Shown: positions 1 through 6,955 of the stretch, piece after piece | How positions within the stretch are numbered: the stretch's first letter is position 1 | Layout of the letters: the number at the start of each line of letters is the position of its first letter | Assembly (NCBI GenBank): GCA_025059545.1 | Contig: JANXDJ010000040.1 | Location: 1-11,636, forward strand | Direction of reading: 5' to 3' | Source of the DNA: Archaeoglobaceae archaeon | GTDB lineage: Archaea > Halobacteriota > Archaeoglobi > Archaeoglobales > Archaeoglobaceae | Length of the DNA stretch: 11,636 nucleotides | Program-made: the position numbers and the translations under genes | The notes under the pieces: generated by a model | Told to the model about the DNA's origin: nothing | Databases searched by the model: none | What the model saw: the letters and a program-made list of their open reading frames with translations, nothing else

Positions 1-1
1 C

Positions 2-535
2 AAGAGAGTAGACGAGATCTTGCTTAGACACGAGGAAGAGACCAAAAAGCTACGGGAAGACATGATTGCTGGATTTAGAAGGCATGATGAGATCTTGGTT
101 ACACATGGAGAAGAGATCAAAAAGCTGAGAGAGGACATGAGCAACGGGTTTAAGTTGTTGAGAAATCAGATCTCTGCAATCGGAGCAAGATGGGGAATAA
201 TGAGCGAAAATGCCTTCAGAGCGGGAATCAAGGGAATAGTTGAGAAAGAATTTGGAATGAAAGTTGAAAGATGGGTTAAAAGAGATTTAGAGGGCTTTGT
301 TTTTGGATATCCAAGCGATATTGAGCTTGATATGGCTATAAGCGATGGAAGAATTATTATTGAAATCAAGTCCAGCATAAGCCAAGGAGACGTAATAGCT
401 TTCAGAAGAAAGGTTGAATTTTACCAGAGAGAAACTGGAGCTACACCTTCTCGGCTTGTGATCGTTAAACCCTTTGCAGATGAAAAAGCTATAGAACTCG
501 CGAAAAACTTTGGAATTGAGATCTTAAATGCTTAG
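2..535 (+). CDS. Coiled-coil plus PD-(D/E)XK nuclease-like protein (DUF3782-type), 5' partial
   Basis: The frame is open to the left edge, so the true start lies outside the window; the TTG at 20 is only an internal codon. Numbering from that codon, residues 1-55 are charged, helical and built from a 25-residue repeat (DEILLRHEEETKKLREDM, then DEILVTHGEEIKKLREDM), which suggests a coiled coil. Residues 56-171 resemble the restriction-endonuclease-like fold: D104 in IELDMAISDG and the pair E115/K117 in IIIEIKSS match the D...ExK metal site. This architecture recalls the archaeal DUF3782 proteins, which are common in thermophiles and have no established role. Substrate and function are unknown. 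It may be a DNA-acting enzyme or a mobile-element or defence remnant. The stop overlaps the next gene's ATG region by 8 bases, so the two may be co-transcribed. Confidence 0.7.
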   Translation, partial: KRVDEILLRHEEETKKLREDMIAGFRRHDEILVTHGEEIKKLREDMSNGFKLLRNQISAIGARWGIMSENAFRAGIKGIVEKEFGMKVERWVKRDLEGFVFGYPSDIELDMAISDGRIIIEIKSSISQGDVIAFRRKVEFYQRETGATPSRLVIVKPFADEKAIELAKNFGIEILNA

Positions 536-2038
536 AATTTTCTTCTTTATATTCCTAACTTTATCGATTTTTCTCAGCAACCAGATTTATCTAAATGATG
601 AAATGCTCGTTGTTCTGCAATTAAGGGGTATAGAGTCAAGTTTTGAAGTAGAAATTGGAGATCTTTTTTCCTACCAAGGCACACCGTGGTTCGAAATCGA
701 TCATAAAAATACGCTCCTTTCAGCTACCTTCTACCAATTCTTGCCTATCCGATTTACAAAATCCTTTTGTTCCTAAACTTTTTTGGCTATCCCGATCTAC
801 TTTTAGCCTTAATTCCACCTACGGGACTTTTGATCATCTCATTTGAATATAAAAAATACAGAATTCCCGCAATTGCTTTCTTCATCTCAACTCTCTTACT
901 TTTCAAACCAATTTACAGATTCGAAGACTGGGCGGGAATTTATGCGTTAAAACTCGTCAACTTGATCGCAATCTCCTTGACAGCAGAGATCCTTTACAGA
1001 ATGCTTAGAGAAAATGTAAGCGATAGGATCGCTATATCAGCGGTGATTATATTCATTTTCGCAACTCCAGTAGCTTATTGGAGCCTTTCAGCAAAGCTTC
1101 ACGCTTTATCCTTGCTCATAATCTCTTTATCATTTTACTTCCTCGATAAATTCTTGAAAAAAGAGAAATTTAGAGATCTTTTCATTTCTTCATTCTTCGC
1201 AGGTTTTAGCTTCTTTTTAAGAGCAATGGAGGGCATAATTATCTCCTCCGCAATTTTCTTATTTCTTTTCCTATTCAAGAGGCAAAAAATTCTCTATGCA
1301 ATTCCAGCGATGGCTTTAGGTTACCTCCCATGTGCCATTTTTGGTCTTGCAGTCTTTGGAATCCCTCTCCCAGTCGAGATCATAGGAAATCGATTCTCAA
1401 ACGTGAGCTATATCGAGGTTTCAAGTTTCTCTGAGACCGTTTCTTTAACCCCCCTCATCTTTCTTGGCATCAACAACAAAACTCTTGGACTTCTCAGCTA
1501 TTCTCCCGTTCTTGCATTACTCATTCCACCGATCTTTAAAGCATTAAAATCCAGAAAGATCTCTCTTTCGCCATTCGAAAAATTTTTGCTCATTTTTACT
1601 TTCCTCTGTCTCATAATATATCTACCCTATCTGAAAGATGGAGTAGTTGAGACTGGAGTCCGCGACTATCGCTTCCTTCTTCCCATTTACCTTCCATTCA
1701 CATTCTTTTTAGCGAGGTTAAAGGTTGAAGTTGAAACTCGCTCATTGTTATTAATTTCCCTATGCTTAATCATTCCCACGATCTTCTTCGTAACACTTCT
1801 CAATCAGTTCTTAGATCAGCTAAAATTCGGCTATCTTCTGCTATCAACTGCTTTAGCAATTCTTTTCATTTTCATTGAAAAATTCAAGAAAAAGTCAGAG
1901 ATCTTATCTCTATCGATCCTACCGATCATCTTCATCATTTCAGATCTCACAGGAGCATATTTCAGCCCATACGACGTTCATTTCGTAAATCCAATAATTG
2001 ACAGGCTCGTCGAGTTTCTGATCTGGCTTAAAGGTTAA
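528..2038 (+). pseudogene. Polytopic membrane protein (GT-C glycosyltransferase-like), frameshifted
   Basis: Two reading frames together look like one protein of about 500 residues. The ATG at 528 opens a frame with an N-terminal membrane segment followed by NDEM (D24, E25), reminiscent of the acidic motif in the first external loop of PMT/ArnT-like GT-C glycosyltransferases. That frame reads through GTPWFEIDHK and stops at 776. The -1 frame reads KYAPFSYLLPILAYPIYKIL from 707 onward, then about ten further hydrophobic segments to the stop at 2036-2038. The switch falls at the run of five A at 705-709. One extra A there would give a continuous DHKKYAPFSYLL. The downstream frame has no good start of its own except TTG 767, which would drop the acidic motif. 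It could be a true pseudogene, a sequencing error or slippage. The glycosyltransferase assignment is inference from topology and the acidic motif; the frameshift is seen directly. Confidence 0.65.
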
Positions 2039-2049
2039 GAATAATCAAA

Positions 2050-2063
2050 TTGTTTCCTTTTTG
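2050..2063 (+). terminator. Oligo-T terminator after the membrane protein gene
   Basis: Two T-rich runs on the + strand lie 12-25 bases after the stop at 2038 and just before the convergent tRNA gene. Archaeal RNA polymerase terminates at such oligo-T tracts without a hairpin. The call rests on composition only. Confidence 0.4.
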
Positions 2064-2072
2064 TGAAATAGT

Positions 2073-2154
2073 GCGGGGGGAGGGATTTGAACCCCCGAAT
2101 CCCTACGGAACTGGCCCCTCAAGCCAGCGCCTTTGACCGCTCGGCAACCCCCGC
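2073..2154 (-). tRNA. tRNA-Leu (anticodon GAG)
   Basis: Read on the - strand, the 7-bp acceptor stem GCGGGGG/CCCCCGC closes an 82-base cloverleaf. The anticodon stem CTGGC/GCCAG (2123-2127 with 2111-2115) encloses the loop TTGAGGG, placing the anticodon GAG at 2118-2120, which reads CUU/CUC leucine codons. A long variable arm (TTCCGTAGGGATTC) marks a class II tRNA, as expected for Leu. The T arm is GGGGG-TTCAAAT-CCCTC with one G-T pair. CCA is not encoded and no intron is present. The gene is convergent with the frameshifted membrane gene and divergent from the first surface-protein gene. Confidence 0.95.
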
Positions 2155-2180
2155 TTTTTAGATTTAAATGAAGATAAGCA

Positions 2181-2196
2181 TATTAAACTTTTGGTA
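2181..2196 (-). promoter_or_regulatory. Promoter of tRNA-Leu (BRE/TATA)
   Basis: On the - strand, CCAAAAGTTTAATA lies with its TATA-like part centred about 32 bases upstream of the mature tRNA 5' end. The A-rich half upstream fits a BRE. This spacing suits an archaeal TATA at -26 plus a short 5' leader removed by RNase P. Confidence 0.55.
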
Positions 2197-2212
2197 ATCG
2201 TGCTAAAGATCG

Positions 2213-2231
2213 GAAAATCTTAAAGATTTTC
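2213..2231. promoter_or_regulatory. Perfect 19-bp palindrome, possible operator
   Basis: GAAAATCTT-A-AAGATTTTC is a perfect 9+1+9 inverted repeat. It ends four bases before the BRE of the surface-protein gene at 2270 and about 25 bases upstream of the divergent tRNA promoter. Archaeal activators and repressors of the Lrp or wHTH type bind such dyads beside the BRE. No protein is known here, so regulation is inferred from position and symmetry only. Confidence 0.4.
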
Positions 2232-2234
2232 AAT

Positions 2235-2250
2235 CGAAAAAATTAAATAT
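2235..2250 (+). promoter_or_regulatory. BRE/TATA promoter of surface protein 1
   Basis: CGAAAAAA followed by TTAAATAT ends 20 bases before the ATG at 2270. The expected transcription start is therefore at or next to the start codon, giving a leaderless mRNA. No Shine-Dalgarno sequence precedes the ATG, which agrees. Confidence 0.7.
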
Positions 2251-2269
2251 CTAAAAATTTAGTTTCATC

Positions 2270-3103
2270 ATGGATCGCATTAGTGCAACAAAAAAAATTG
2301 TTGTCTTACTAGTTCTAATTTCTGCTATTCAAGTTTCGAGTTCTGCGGGCTGGATAATAATAAACCCATCTGAAGGAGAAGTAGGAACAGAATTTTGGGT
2401 TAGAGGGGGTAGTTTTGTTCCTAATTCAAAGGTCGCGATTATATTTGAGAATATAAATATCGGAATAACTACTGCAGATCTACGTGGTAACATATTACTT
2501 AAGTTAGAAGTTCCAGAAATTTCATGTGGGTATCACAGAGTTATGGCTGTGGATGAAGTAAAAAATAATGCCTATACATTCTTTAATGTAACCCCCAAGA
2601 TAACACGTTTATCCTCAACAGAGGGTAGACCGGGTTCAGTTATAACAATTACAGGCAAAGGCTTTTCAGCAAATTCGGAAGTTAAGGTTAGATTTGTGAA
2701 TCTGTTTGAGATCACAGGATTTCTTCAAGAGGAGATAATAAAAGAGGAGACTGTAAGAACAAATGAGAAAGGAACTTTCGAGATAAAATTCAAAATTCCT
2801 GATGTTATTTGGGGTTACTACCTTATCTATGCCTACGACTCAAAATGTGGAGTTGGGACAAAATATACGAAGTTTGAGGTTTTAGAGGCAAAAACCACTC
2901 CCACTCCAAAACCCACGGTTGTGAAAACACCAACAACTGGAAAGAATGAATTAGCAGAAGAAAGTGAAAGTGGTTTAGTTACACCTCCTAAAACTCCGAA
3001 GAGCACACCAGCAAAAACACAAAAGTCAACTCCGGGATTCGAATTGTTGCTCGCATTAGCTGGTATATCAACCGCTCTTCTGGTTTTAAGGAAGTTCAAA
3101 TGA
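2270..3103 (+). CDS. Surface protein with two Ig/TIG-like repeats and a PGF-CTERM-like sorting tail (paralogue 1)
   Basis: A 277-residue predicted exported protein. Residues 1-25 form a signal peptide (KK, a hydrophobic core, then SSSAG). Two beta-rich repeats follow, at about 28-107 and 108-206. Each shows G-x-VG/PG-x3-x-G-x-F, then a Gly-Tyr strand (CGYHRVMAVDE; WGYYLIYAYDS), like IPT/TIG or other Ig-like folds. Residues 207-253 are a Thr/Pro/Lys stalk with repeated TP, probably a cell-wall spacer that may be glycosylated. The tail STPGFELLLALAGISTALLV followed by RKFK matches the PGF-CTERM plan: a PGF signature, a membrane segment and a basic end. Such tails are processed by archaeosortase A in other archaea. 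Ligand and function are unknown. It is 35-45% similar by eye to the next gene, so the pair is a tandem duplication. It has its own leaderless promoter. Confidence 0.85.
   Translation: MDRISATKKIVVLLVLISAIQVSSSAGWIIINPSEGEVGTEFWVRGGSFVPNSKVAIIFENINIGITTADLRGNILLKLEVPEISCGYHRVMAVDEVKNNAYTFFNVTPKITRLSSTEGRPGSVITITGKGFSANSEVKVRFVNLFEITGFLQEEIIKEETVRTNEKGTFEIKFKIPDVIWGYYLIYAYDSKCGVGTKYTKFEVLEAKTTPTPKPTVVKTPTTGKNELAEESESGLVTPPKTPKSTPAKTQKSTPGFELLLALAGISTALLVLRKFK
3026..3086 (+). repeat. 61-bp perfect direct repeat, copy 1 (PGF-CTERM region)
   Basis: These 61 bases are identical to 3933-3993, including all third codon positions. They encode STPGFELLLALAGISTALLV in both surface-protein genes. The flanking coding sequence is clearly diverged, so the identity is confined to the sorting tail. 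Confidence 0.95.
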
Positions 3104-3114
3104 ATAAAATATGA

Positions 3115-3128
3115 TTTATTTTTATTTT
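3115..3128 (+). terminator. Oligo-T terminator after surface protein 1
   Basis: A 14-base T-rich tract (TTTATTTTTATTTT) begins 12 bases after the stop and precedes the next promoter. It fits an archaeal T-tract terminator; composition is the only evidence. Confidence 0.5.
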
Positions 3129-3145
3129 AAAACTCATGAATGACA

Positions 3146-3157
3146 AGGGTTAAATAT
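3146..3157 (+). promoter_or_regulatory. TATA promoter of surface protein 2
   Basis: TTAAATAT (3150-3157) ends 19 bases before the ATG at 3177, nearly the same geometry as for paralogue 1, so the mRNA is probably leaderless. The TTAAATATCT core is shared by both paralogues. The upstream palindrome of paralogue 1 is absent here. Confidence 0.65.
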
Positions 3158-3176
3158 CTCTAAGCGAATTTTTGTT

Positions 3177-4007
3177 ATGAAGTTTCAAAAGGTAACCAAA
3201 TGGCTATTGGTTGTAAACATAATTCTCTTCTTTGTGCATTCTACCAGTGCAGTAATACCATCACCCTCAATTGAAATAAAACCTACAAATGGATCTGTAG
3301 GCAGTTCTGTAAGCGTAAAGGGAACAGGTTTCTCCATGGATGCGGAAGTTAGAATTTACTGGGAGGACAAACTGTTAGCGTCGACTGAAACAAGCTCTAA
3401 TGGAGAATTTTCAGCATCTATAAAAGTTCCACAGGCTCCATGCGGTTATTACAAGATTAAAGCGGTTGATGAAGTGCAATACAACGCCTACGCCACTTTC
3501 AGAGTGACACCTAAGATAACAAAGATCTCCACGACGAAAGGCGCTCCCGGGACGGTTGTTAACATTTCAGGCAACGGTTTTTCCGCAAGTTCTGAAGTGG
3601 ATCTGAGATTTGTAGATCCATTTAACGAGACTTGGATCCTCTCAGAGAAACGTGTTTATGCGAACGAGTCAGGAGTAATTCAGGCGGGTTTCGAGATCCC
3701 ACAAGTCTCTGCGGGAGAATACAGAATATTTGCAATAGACTCAAAAACAGGACTTAAGACAGAATACTCAAAGTTTACCGTTGTTGAACCGAAAGCAACT
3801 CCGACTCCAAAGACAACTCAACCACAGGATCAAACAAATAAAACAAATCAAACAAACCAAACAAATCAGACAACAAAACCAACCACAACTCCAAAAGCTA
3901 CTCCTAAGACCCCGGTAACATACTCTCCCAGATCAACTCCGGGATTCGAATTGTTGCTCGCATTAGCTGGTATATCAACCGCTCTTCTGGTTTCAAGAAA
4001 AAGATGA
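3177..4007 (+). CDS. Surface protein with two Ig/TIG-like repeats, sequon-rich stalk and a PGF-CTERM-like tail (paralogue 2)
   Basis: A 276-residue paralogue of the preceding gene. Residues 1-25 are a signal peptide (KW, a hydrophobic stretch, then STSA). Ig/TIG-like repeats lie at about 31-111 and 112-204. Both paralogues share TPKIT at the repeat boundary, GFSA-x-SEV in repeat 2, and one Cys in repeat 1 (CGY). The stalk (205-253) holds a tandem run in which N221, N224, N227 and N230 are each part of an N-x-T sequon. Further sequons lie at N129, N150 and N163, so heavy N-glycosylation by AglB is plausible. The tail STPGFELLLALAGISTALLV with SRKR is the archaeosortase-type signal and matches paralogue 1 base for base. 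Binding partner unknown; an S-layer-associated or adhesin-like role is only a guess. Confidence 0.85.
   Translation: MKFQKVTKWLLVVNIILFFVHSTSAVIPSPSIEIKPTNGSVGSSVSVKGTGFSMDAEVRIYWEDKLLASTETSSNGEFSASIKVPQAPCGYYKIKAVDEVQYNAYATFRVTPKITKISTTKGAPGTVVNISGNGFSASSEVDLRFVDPFNETWILSEKRVYANESGVIQAGFEIPQVSAGEYRIFAIDSKTGLKTEYSKFTVVEPKATPTPKTTQPQDQTNKTNQTNQTNQTTKPTTTPKATPKTPVTYSPRSTPGFELLLALAGISTALLVSRKR
3831..3872 (+). repeat. 9-bp tandem coding repeat (Gln-Thr-Asn units)
   Basis: The unit CAA ACA AAT recurs with small changes about four and a half times and encodes QTNKTNQTNQTNQT in the stalk of surface protein 2. Every unit forms an N-x-T glycosylation sequon. Such short coding repeats can change copy number by replication slippage without breaking frame. 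Confidence 0.8.
3933..3993 (+). repeat. 61-bp perfect direct repeat, copy 2 (PGF-CTERM region)
   Basis: Identical to 3026-3086, about 0.9 kb upstream, and in the same reading frame. Similarity stops abruptly at both ends: g versus a before it, t versus c after it. Confidence 0.95.
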
Positions 4008-4013
4008 CATCAA

Positions 4014-4024
4014 TTTTTTATTTC
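4014..4024 (+). terminator. Oligo-T terminator after surface protein 2
   Basis: A run of six T followed by ATTTCC begins six bases after the stop codon. It separates the surface-protein pair from the ribosomal operon promoter. Confidence 0.45.
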
Positions 4025-4062
4025 CTTGTTTATAGTCTCTTTAACTCGCTTTGGTCTGCTCG

Positions 4063-4078
4063 CAAAATATTTAAATAT
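4063..4078 (+). promoter_or_regulatory. BRE/TATA promoter of the rps13 operon
   Basis: GCAAAATATTTAAATAT holds an A-rich BRE-like half and the TATA core TTTAAATAT (4070-4078). The predicted transcription start is near 4100, leaving a leader of about 10-13 bases that just includes a Shine-Dalgarno site. It is the only convincing promoter upstream of eight tightly packed genes. Confidence 0.7.
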
Positions 4079-4112
4079 CGCTCATAAACTCTTTTTCCAT
4101 AGCGGTGATGGA

Positions 4113-4550
4113 ATGTTCAAGCACATAGTAAGAATTGCAGACACGGATCTGGACGGAAATAGAAATGTAGTTCATGCTTTAACCGGCATACCTGGCATTG
4201 GCATAAGAATGGCAAGAAGTATCGTTAACGAACTTGGATTAGACGGAAAAAAGAAGCTGGGTGTTTTAGAGGATGAAAAAATCGCAAAACTTAAGAGCTT
4301 GATCGAAGAGGAGATCGAGAAATTCCCACCATGGATGCTCAACAGGCGTAGTGATCTACACAGTGGTAAAAACCTACATTTACTTTCCAAAGATGTTAAC
4401 TTTGCTAAGATGCTCGACGTTGAAAGAATGATGAGAATGAAATGTTATCGTGGCGTTAGACATGCAAAGGGCAAAAAAGTCAGAGGACAGAGAACGAGAT
4501 CTACTGGTAGAAAGGGCAGAACGATAGGAGTTGTAAGAAAGAAGACTTAA
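4113..4550 (+). CDS. rps13: 30S ribosomal protein S13
   Basis: This 145-residue protein of the small-subunit head contacts tRNA and the B1 bridges to the large subunit. Seen here: the N-terminal [11 protein letters not shown], the helix-hairpin-helix-like [15 protein letters not shown] (residues 23-37) and the basic C-terminal tail [20 protein letters not shown]. The frame is open further upstream, but the start is ATG 4113. A strong site GGTGAT (4104-4109) complements the 16S 3' end, and the promoter lies just before it, so upstream codons are not transcribed as coding sequence. It heads the operon; rps4 begins 10 bases after its stop. Confidence 0.97.
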   Translation: MFKHIVRIADTDLDGNRNVVHALTGIPGIGIRMARSIVNELGLDGKKKLGVLEDEKIAKLKSLIEEEIEKFPPWMLNRRSDLHSGKNLHLLSKDVNFAKMLDVERMMRMKCYRGVRHAKGKKVRGQRTRSTGRKGRTIGVVRKKT

Positions 4551-4560
4551 AGGTGGTCTT

Positions 4561-5061
4561 ATGGGTGATCCGAAGAAGAATAGAAAATTTTATGTGGCTC
4601 CTGTGCGTCCATGGGATAAAAGCAGACTCGAAAGGGACAATCAGCTTGTTATAACTTACGGACTAAGAAATAAAAGAGAGCTATGGAGATTTCAGAACAT
4701 TCTCAGAAAGTATAGGAGAGTCGCAAGAGATCTGCTCGGCAAGATAAATCTTCCGGGCAGAGAGGGGGAAATTGCAAAGTCAAAGGCTCAAGCTGTGATC
4801 AAGAAACTGCAGAAATATGGAATACTGCAAGATAACTCAACACTCGACGACGTTCTTGGACTTTCAGTCGAGAACTTTCTTGAGAGAAGATTACAGACGG
4901 TAGTGTATAGGCAAGGACTTGCGAAGACGATAAAGCAAGCAAGACAGATGATCGTGCATGGACATATAGAAGTTGATGGCAGAAAAGTCACGTCACCAAG
5001 TTTTATCGTTCTCCGTGATCTGGAAAAGAAAGTTGGAGTGAGGGTGAAGGAGAATGCCTGA
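4561..5061 (+). CDS. rps4: 30S ribosomal protein S4
   Basis: A 166-residue archaeal S4, a primary 16S rRNA binder that nucleates assembly of the 30S body. The N-terminal [19 protein letters not shown] is the archaeal/eukaryotic (S9e-like) form and lacks zinc cysteines. The S4 RNA-binding domain spans about residues 108-150 ([20 protein letters not shown] ... [12 protein letters not shown]). Start ATG 4561 is preceded by AGGTGG at 4551-4556. The stop overlaps the start of rps11 by 8 bases, indicating translational coupling. Confidence 0.97.
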   Translation: MGDPKKNRKFYVAPVRPWDKSRLERDNQLVITYGLRNKRELWRFQNILRKYRRVARDLLGKINLPGREGEIAKSKAQAVIKKLQKYGILQDNSTLDDVLGLSVENFLERRLQTVVYRQGLAKTIKQARQMIVHGHIEVDGRKVTSPSFIVLRDLEKKVGVRVKENA

Positions 5062-5452
5062 AAAAGAGAAGGTTAGATGGGGAATTGCACACATTTACTC
5101 TTCATACAACAATACGATCATTACGATAACCGATATAACGGGTTCTGAGATCATTGCCAGAATTAGTGGAGGAATGATCGTTAAGGCTGCAAGAGAGGAG
5201 GGGAATCCGTATACTGCAATGCAAGGAGCTTTGAAAGCTGCGAGTATAGCTATGGAGAAAGGAATAAATGCGGTTCATGTGAAAGTTCGTGCTCCGGGTG
5301 GGAATAAGCCAAGAATTCCCGGTCCAGGAGCTCAGGCGGCGATAAGAGCTCTTGCAAGGGCTGGGCTTAAAATTGGTAGAATAGAAGATGTTACTCCAAT
5401 TCCACACGATGGCACTCGATTACCCGGTGGTAGAAGGGGTAGGAGAGTATAA
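5054..5452 (+). CDS. rps11: 30S ribosomal protein S11
   Basis: A 132-residue S11 of the 30S platform, contacting 16S rRNA near the mRNA exit and E site. Diagnostic stretches are [39 protein letters not shown], the conserved [15 protein letters not shown] and the C-terminal [23 protein letters not shown] (5043-5047) inside the end of rps4 serves as ribosome binding site for ATG 5054. Its stop shares one base with the ATG of rpoD. Confidence 0.97.
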   Translation: MPEKEKVRWGIAHIYSSYNNTIITITDITGSEIIARISGGMIVKAAREEGNPYTAMQGALKAASIAMEKGINAVHVKVRAPGGNKPRIPGPGAQAAIRALARAGLKIGRIEDVTPIPHDGTRLPGGRRGRRV

Positions 5453-6246
5453 TGCCGAAAATTGAGATTGTTAGCGAGAAAGAAAATAAGATTATTTTTA
5501 AACTTCTTGACGCTTCACCAGCTTTAGCAAATTCTATTAGAAGGACGATGAAATCTCTCGTCCCTGTTTTGGCTATCGATTACGTAGACTTCTATACAAA
5601 CTCTAGCAATTACTATGATGAAATGATCGCCCACAGACTTTCGATGCTTCCAATAAAGACAGATCTTAACAGATTCAACATGCGTGAACAGTGCAGTTGC
5701 GAAGGTGTGGGCTGTCCAAATTGTCAGATCTCGTTCAGATTGAACGTGGAAGGTCCGAAAGTTGTTTATGCGAAAGACTTCATAAGTGATGATCCTAATG
5801 TTCACTTTGCTTTTGAAGACATCCCTGTTATTGAGCTTTTTAACGGTCAGCAGTTGATGATCGAAGCAGTAGCAAGACTTGGAATTGGCAAAGAGCATTC
5901 CAAGTTTCAGCCTGTCTCCGCTTGTTTTTATAGGGTTATTCCAAAGATTGAAATAAGCGATAAATGCGATTTGTGCAAGAATTGTATCTCAGCATGCCCA
6001 AGAAAAGTTTTTGAGGAAAAAGATGGCAAAATAATAGCTAAAAAGTTGAAAGAGTGTTCAATGTGTATGGAGTGTGTTAAGATCTGCGAGCAGAAGGCAA
6101 TAAAGGTGCTTGAAACAAATGATTTCTTTTTTGTTGCTGAAGGGACGGGTGCGATTCCCATTAAAGAAGTTCTATCAAGAGCGATAATGATCTTAAAGAA
6201 CAAGGCCGAGAATTTTAACAAGCTCCTTTCTGAAATAGATGTTTAG
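5452..6246 (+). CDS. rpoD: RNA polymerase subunit D with two-cluster ferredoxin domain
   Basis: A 264-residue homologue of bacterial alpha N-terminal domain and eukaryotic Rpb3. It pairs with subunit L to nucleate polymerase assembly. The dimerisation part includes ASPALANSIRRTM (21-33) and AHRLSMLPI (60-68). C81, C83, C88 and C91 form a Cys knot that may bind zinc. Residues 168-222 are an inserted ferredoxin domain with two complete motifs: C172, C175, C178, C182-P and C202, C205, C208, C212. All eight ligands for two [4Fe-4S] clusters are present, whereas some archaeal D subunits keep only one set or none. The operon position after rps11 is the archaeal norm. The stop overlaps hisA by 8 bases, where rpl18e is the usual next gene in many archaea. 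Confidence 0.96.
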   Translation: MPKIEIVSEKENKIIFKLLDASPALANSIRRTMKSLVPVLAIDYVDFYTNSSNYYDEMIAHRLSMLPIKTDLNRFNMREQCSCEGVGCPNCQISFRLNVEGPKVVYAKDFISDDPNVHFAFEDIPVIELFNGQQLMIEAVARLGIGKEHSKFQPVSACFYRVIPKIEISDKCDLCKNCISACPRKVFEEKDGKIIAKKLKECSMCMECVKICEQKAIKVLETNDFFFVAEGTGAIPIKEVLSRAIMILKNKAENFNKLLSEIDV

Positions 6247-6955
6247 AGTAGTTCCTGCAGTTGATTTAAAGGATGGAAAGGTTGTTCGGCTAAAAAGGGG
6301 TGAAGAGAGGGAAATAACTTTTTCTGCTGAAAATCCAGTAGAAGTTGCAAAAGGTTGGATCGAGCAAGGTGCGAGAGTTTTACATGTAATCGATCTTGAT
6401 GGAGCTTTTCATGGAAAACTCAGACACGAGGAGATAATTTCAGAAATAATAGCGCTCGGAGCGGAAGTTCAGGTTGGTGGTGGTATAAGGAGCTTCGAGA
6501 CTGCGAAAAGATTGCTGAAGCTTGGAGCTAAGAGAGTCATACTTGGCACAATTGCTGTGGAAAAAGTAAAAGAAGTGAGAGAATTTGCTGAGGAATGGAA
6601 AGGAAGAGTGATGATTGCAGTTGACGTTAAGCATGGGAAAGTAGCTGTGAAGGGTTGGAAGGAGAGAACGATGTTAGAACCACTGGAATTTATAAGGCTA
6701 TACGAGGATCTCGAGATCTCTTTCCTTTATACAAACATCGATGTTGAAGGGCTTGTTTCTGGCATAGAGAGAGAGAAAATGCAGTTTTTGAGACAAATAG
6801 CACGTCCATTTTACGTTGCGGGTGGAATTTCATCCTTAAAGGATATAGAATTTGTAAAAAGACTTGGAGCCGCTGGAGTTATATTGGGTTCTGCACTTTA
6901 CATGGGAAAGATTAAATTAGAGGAAGCGCTCAAATTTGAACATGAGGAAAGTTAG
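6239..6955 (+). CDS. hisA: ProFAR isomerase HisA
   Basis: A cytoplasmic 238-residue (beta-alpha)8 barrel. It catalyses the Amadori isomerisation of ProFAR to PRFAR, the fourth step of histidine biosynthesis. The catalytic acids are visible as D9 in VVPAVDLKDGK and D129 in IAVDVKHGKVAVKGW. Phosphate-binding glycines lie in GGGIRS (80-85) and VAGGIS / ILGSALY near the C-terminus, and YTNIDVEG (164-171) carries the conserved T165 and D168. HisF keeps a different set of flanking residues, and the KDGKVVRLKRGE start favours HisA. It begins within the last codons of rpoD and overlaps hisB by 14 bases. Confidence 0.94.
   Translation: MFRVVPAVDLKDGKVVRLKRGEEREITFSAENPVEVAKGWIEQGARVLHVIDLDGAFHGKLRHEEIISEIIALGAEVQVGGGIRSFETAKRLLKLGAKRVILGTIAVEKVKEVREFAEEWKGRVMIAVDVKHGKVAVKGWKERTMLEPLEFIRLYEDLEISFLYTNIDVEGLVSGIEREKMQFLRQIARPFYVAGGISSLKDIEFVKRLGAAGVILGSALYMGKIKLEEALKFEHEES

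Noticed and set aside
655..846. 63-codon frame inside the membrane protein gene
   Set aside because: It overlaps the two frames that together form a coherent membrane protein and shows no family features of its own.
2073..2100. tRNA-Leu 3' end as an integration (att) site
   Set aside because: I find no second copy of the tRNA 3' end and no integrase gene in the window, although the neighbouring genes look accessory.
4026..4112. Upstream extension of the S13 frame
   Set aside because: It contains the operon's TATA box, and the GGTGAT ribosome site points to ATG 4113, which gives the normal S13 N-terminus.
5102..5898. Long open frames on the - strand opposite rps11 (101 codons) and rpoD (124 codons)
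   Set aside because: They are shadows of strongly conserved + strand genes, contain no recognisable motif and lack ribosome sites.
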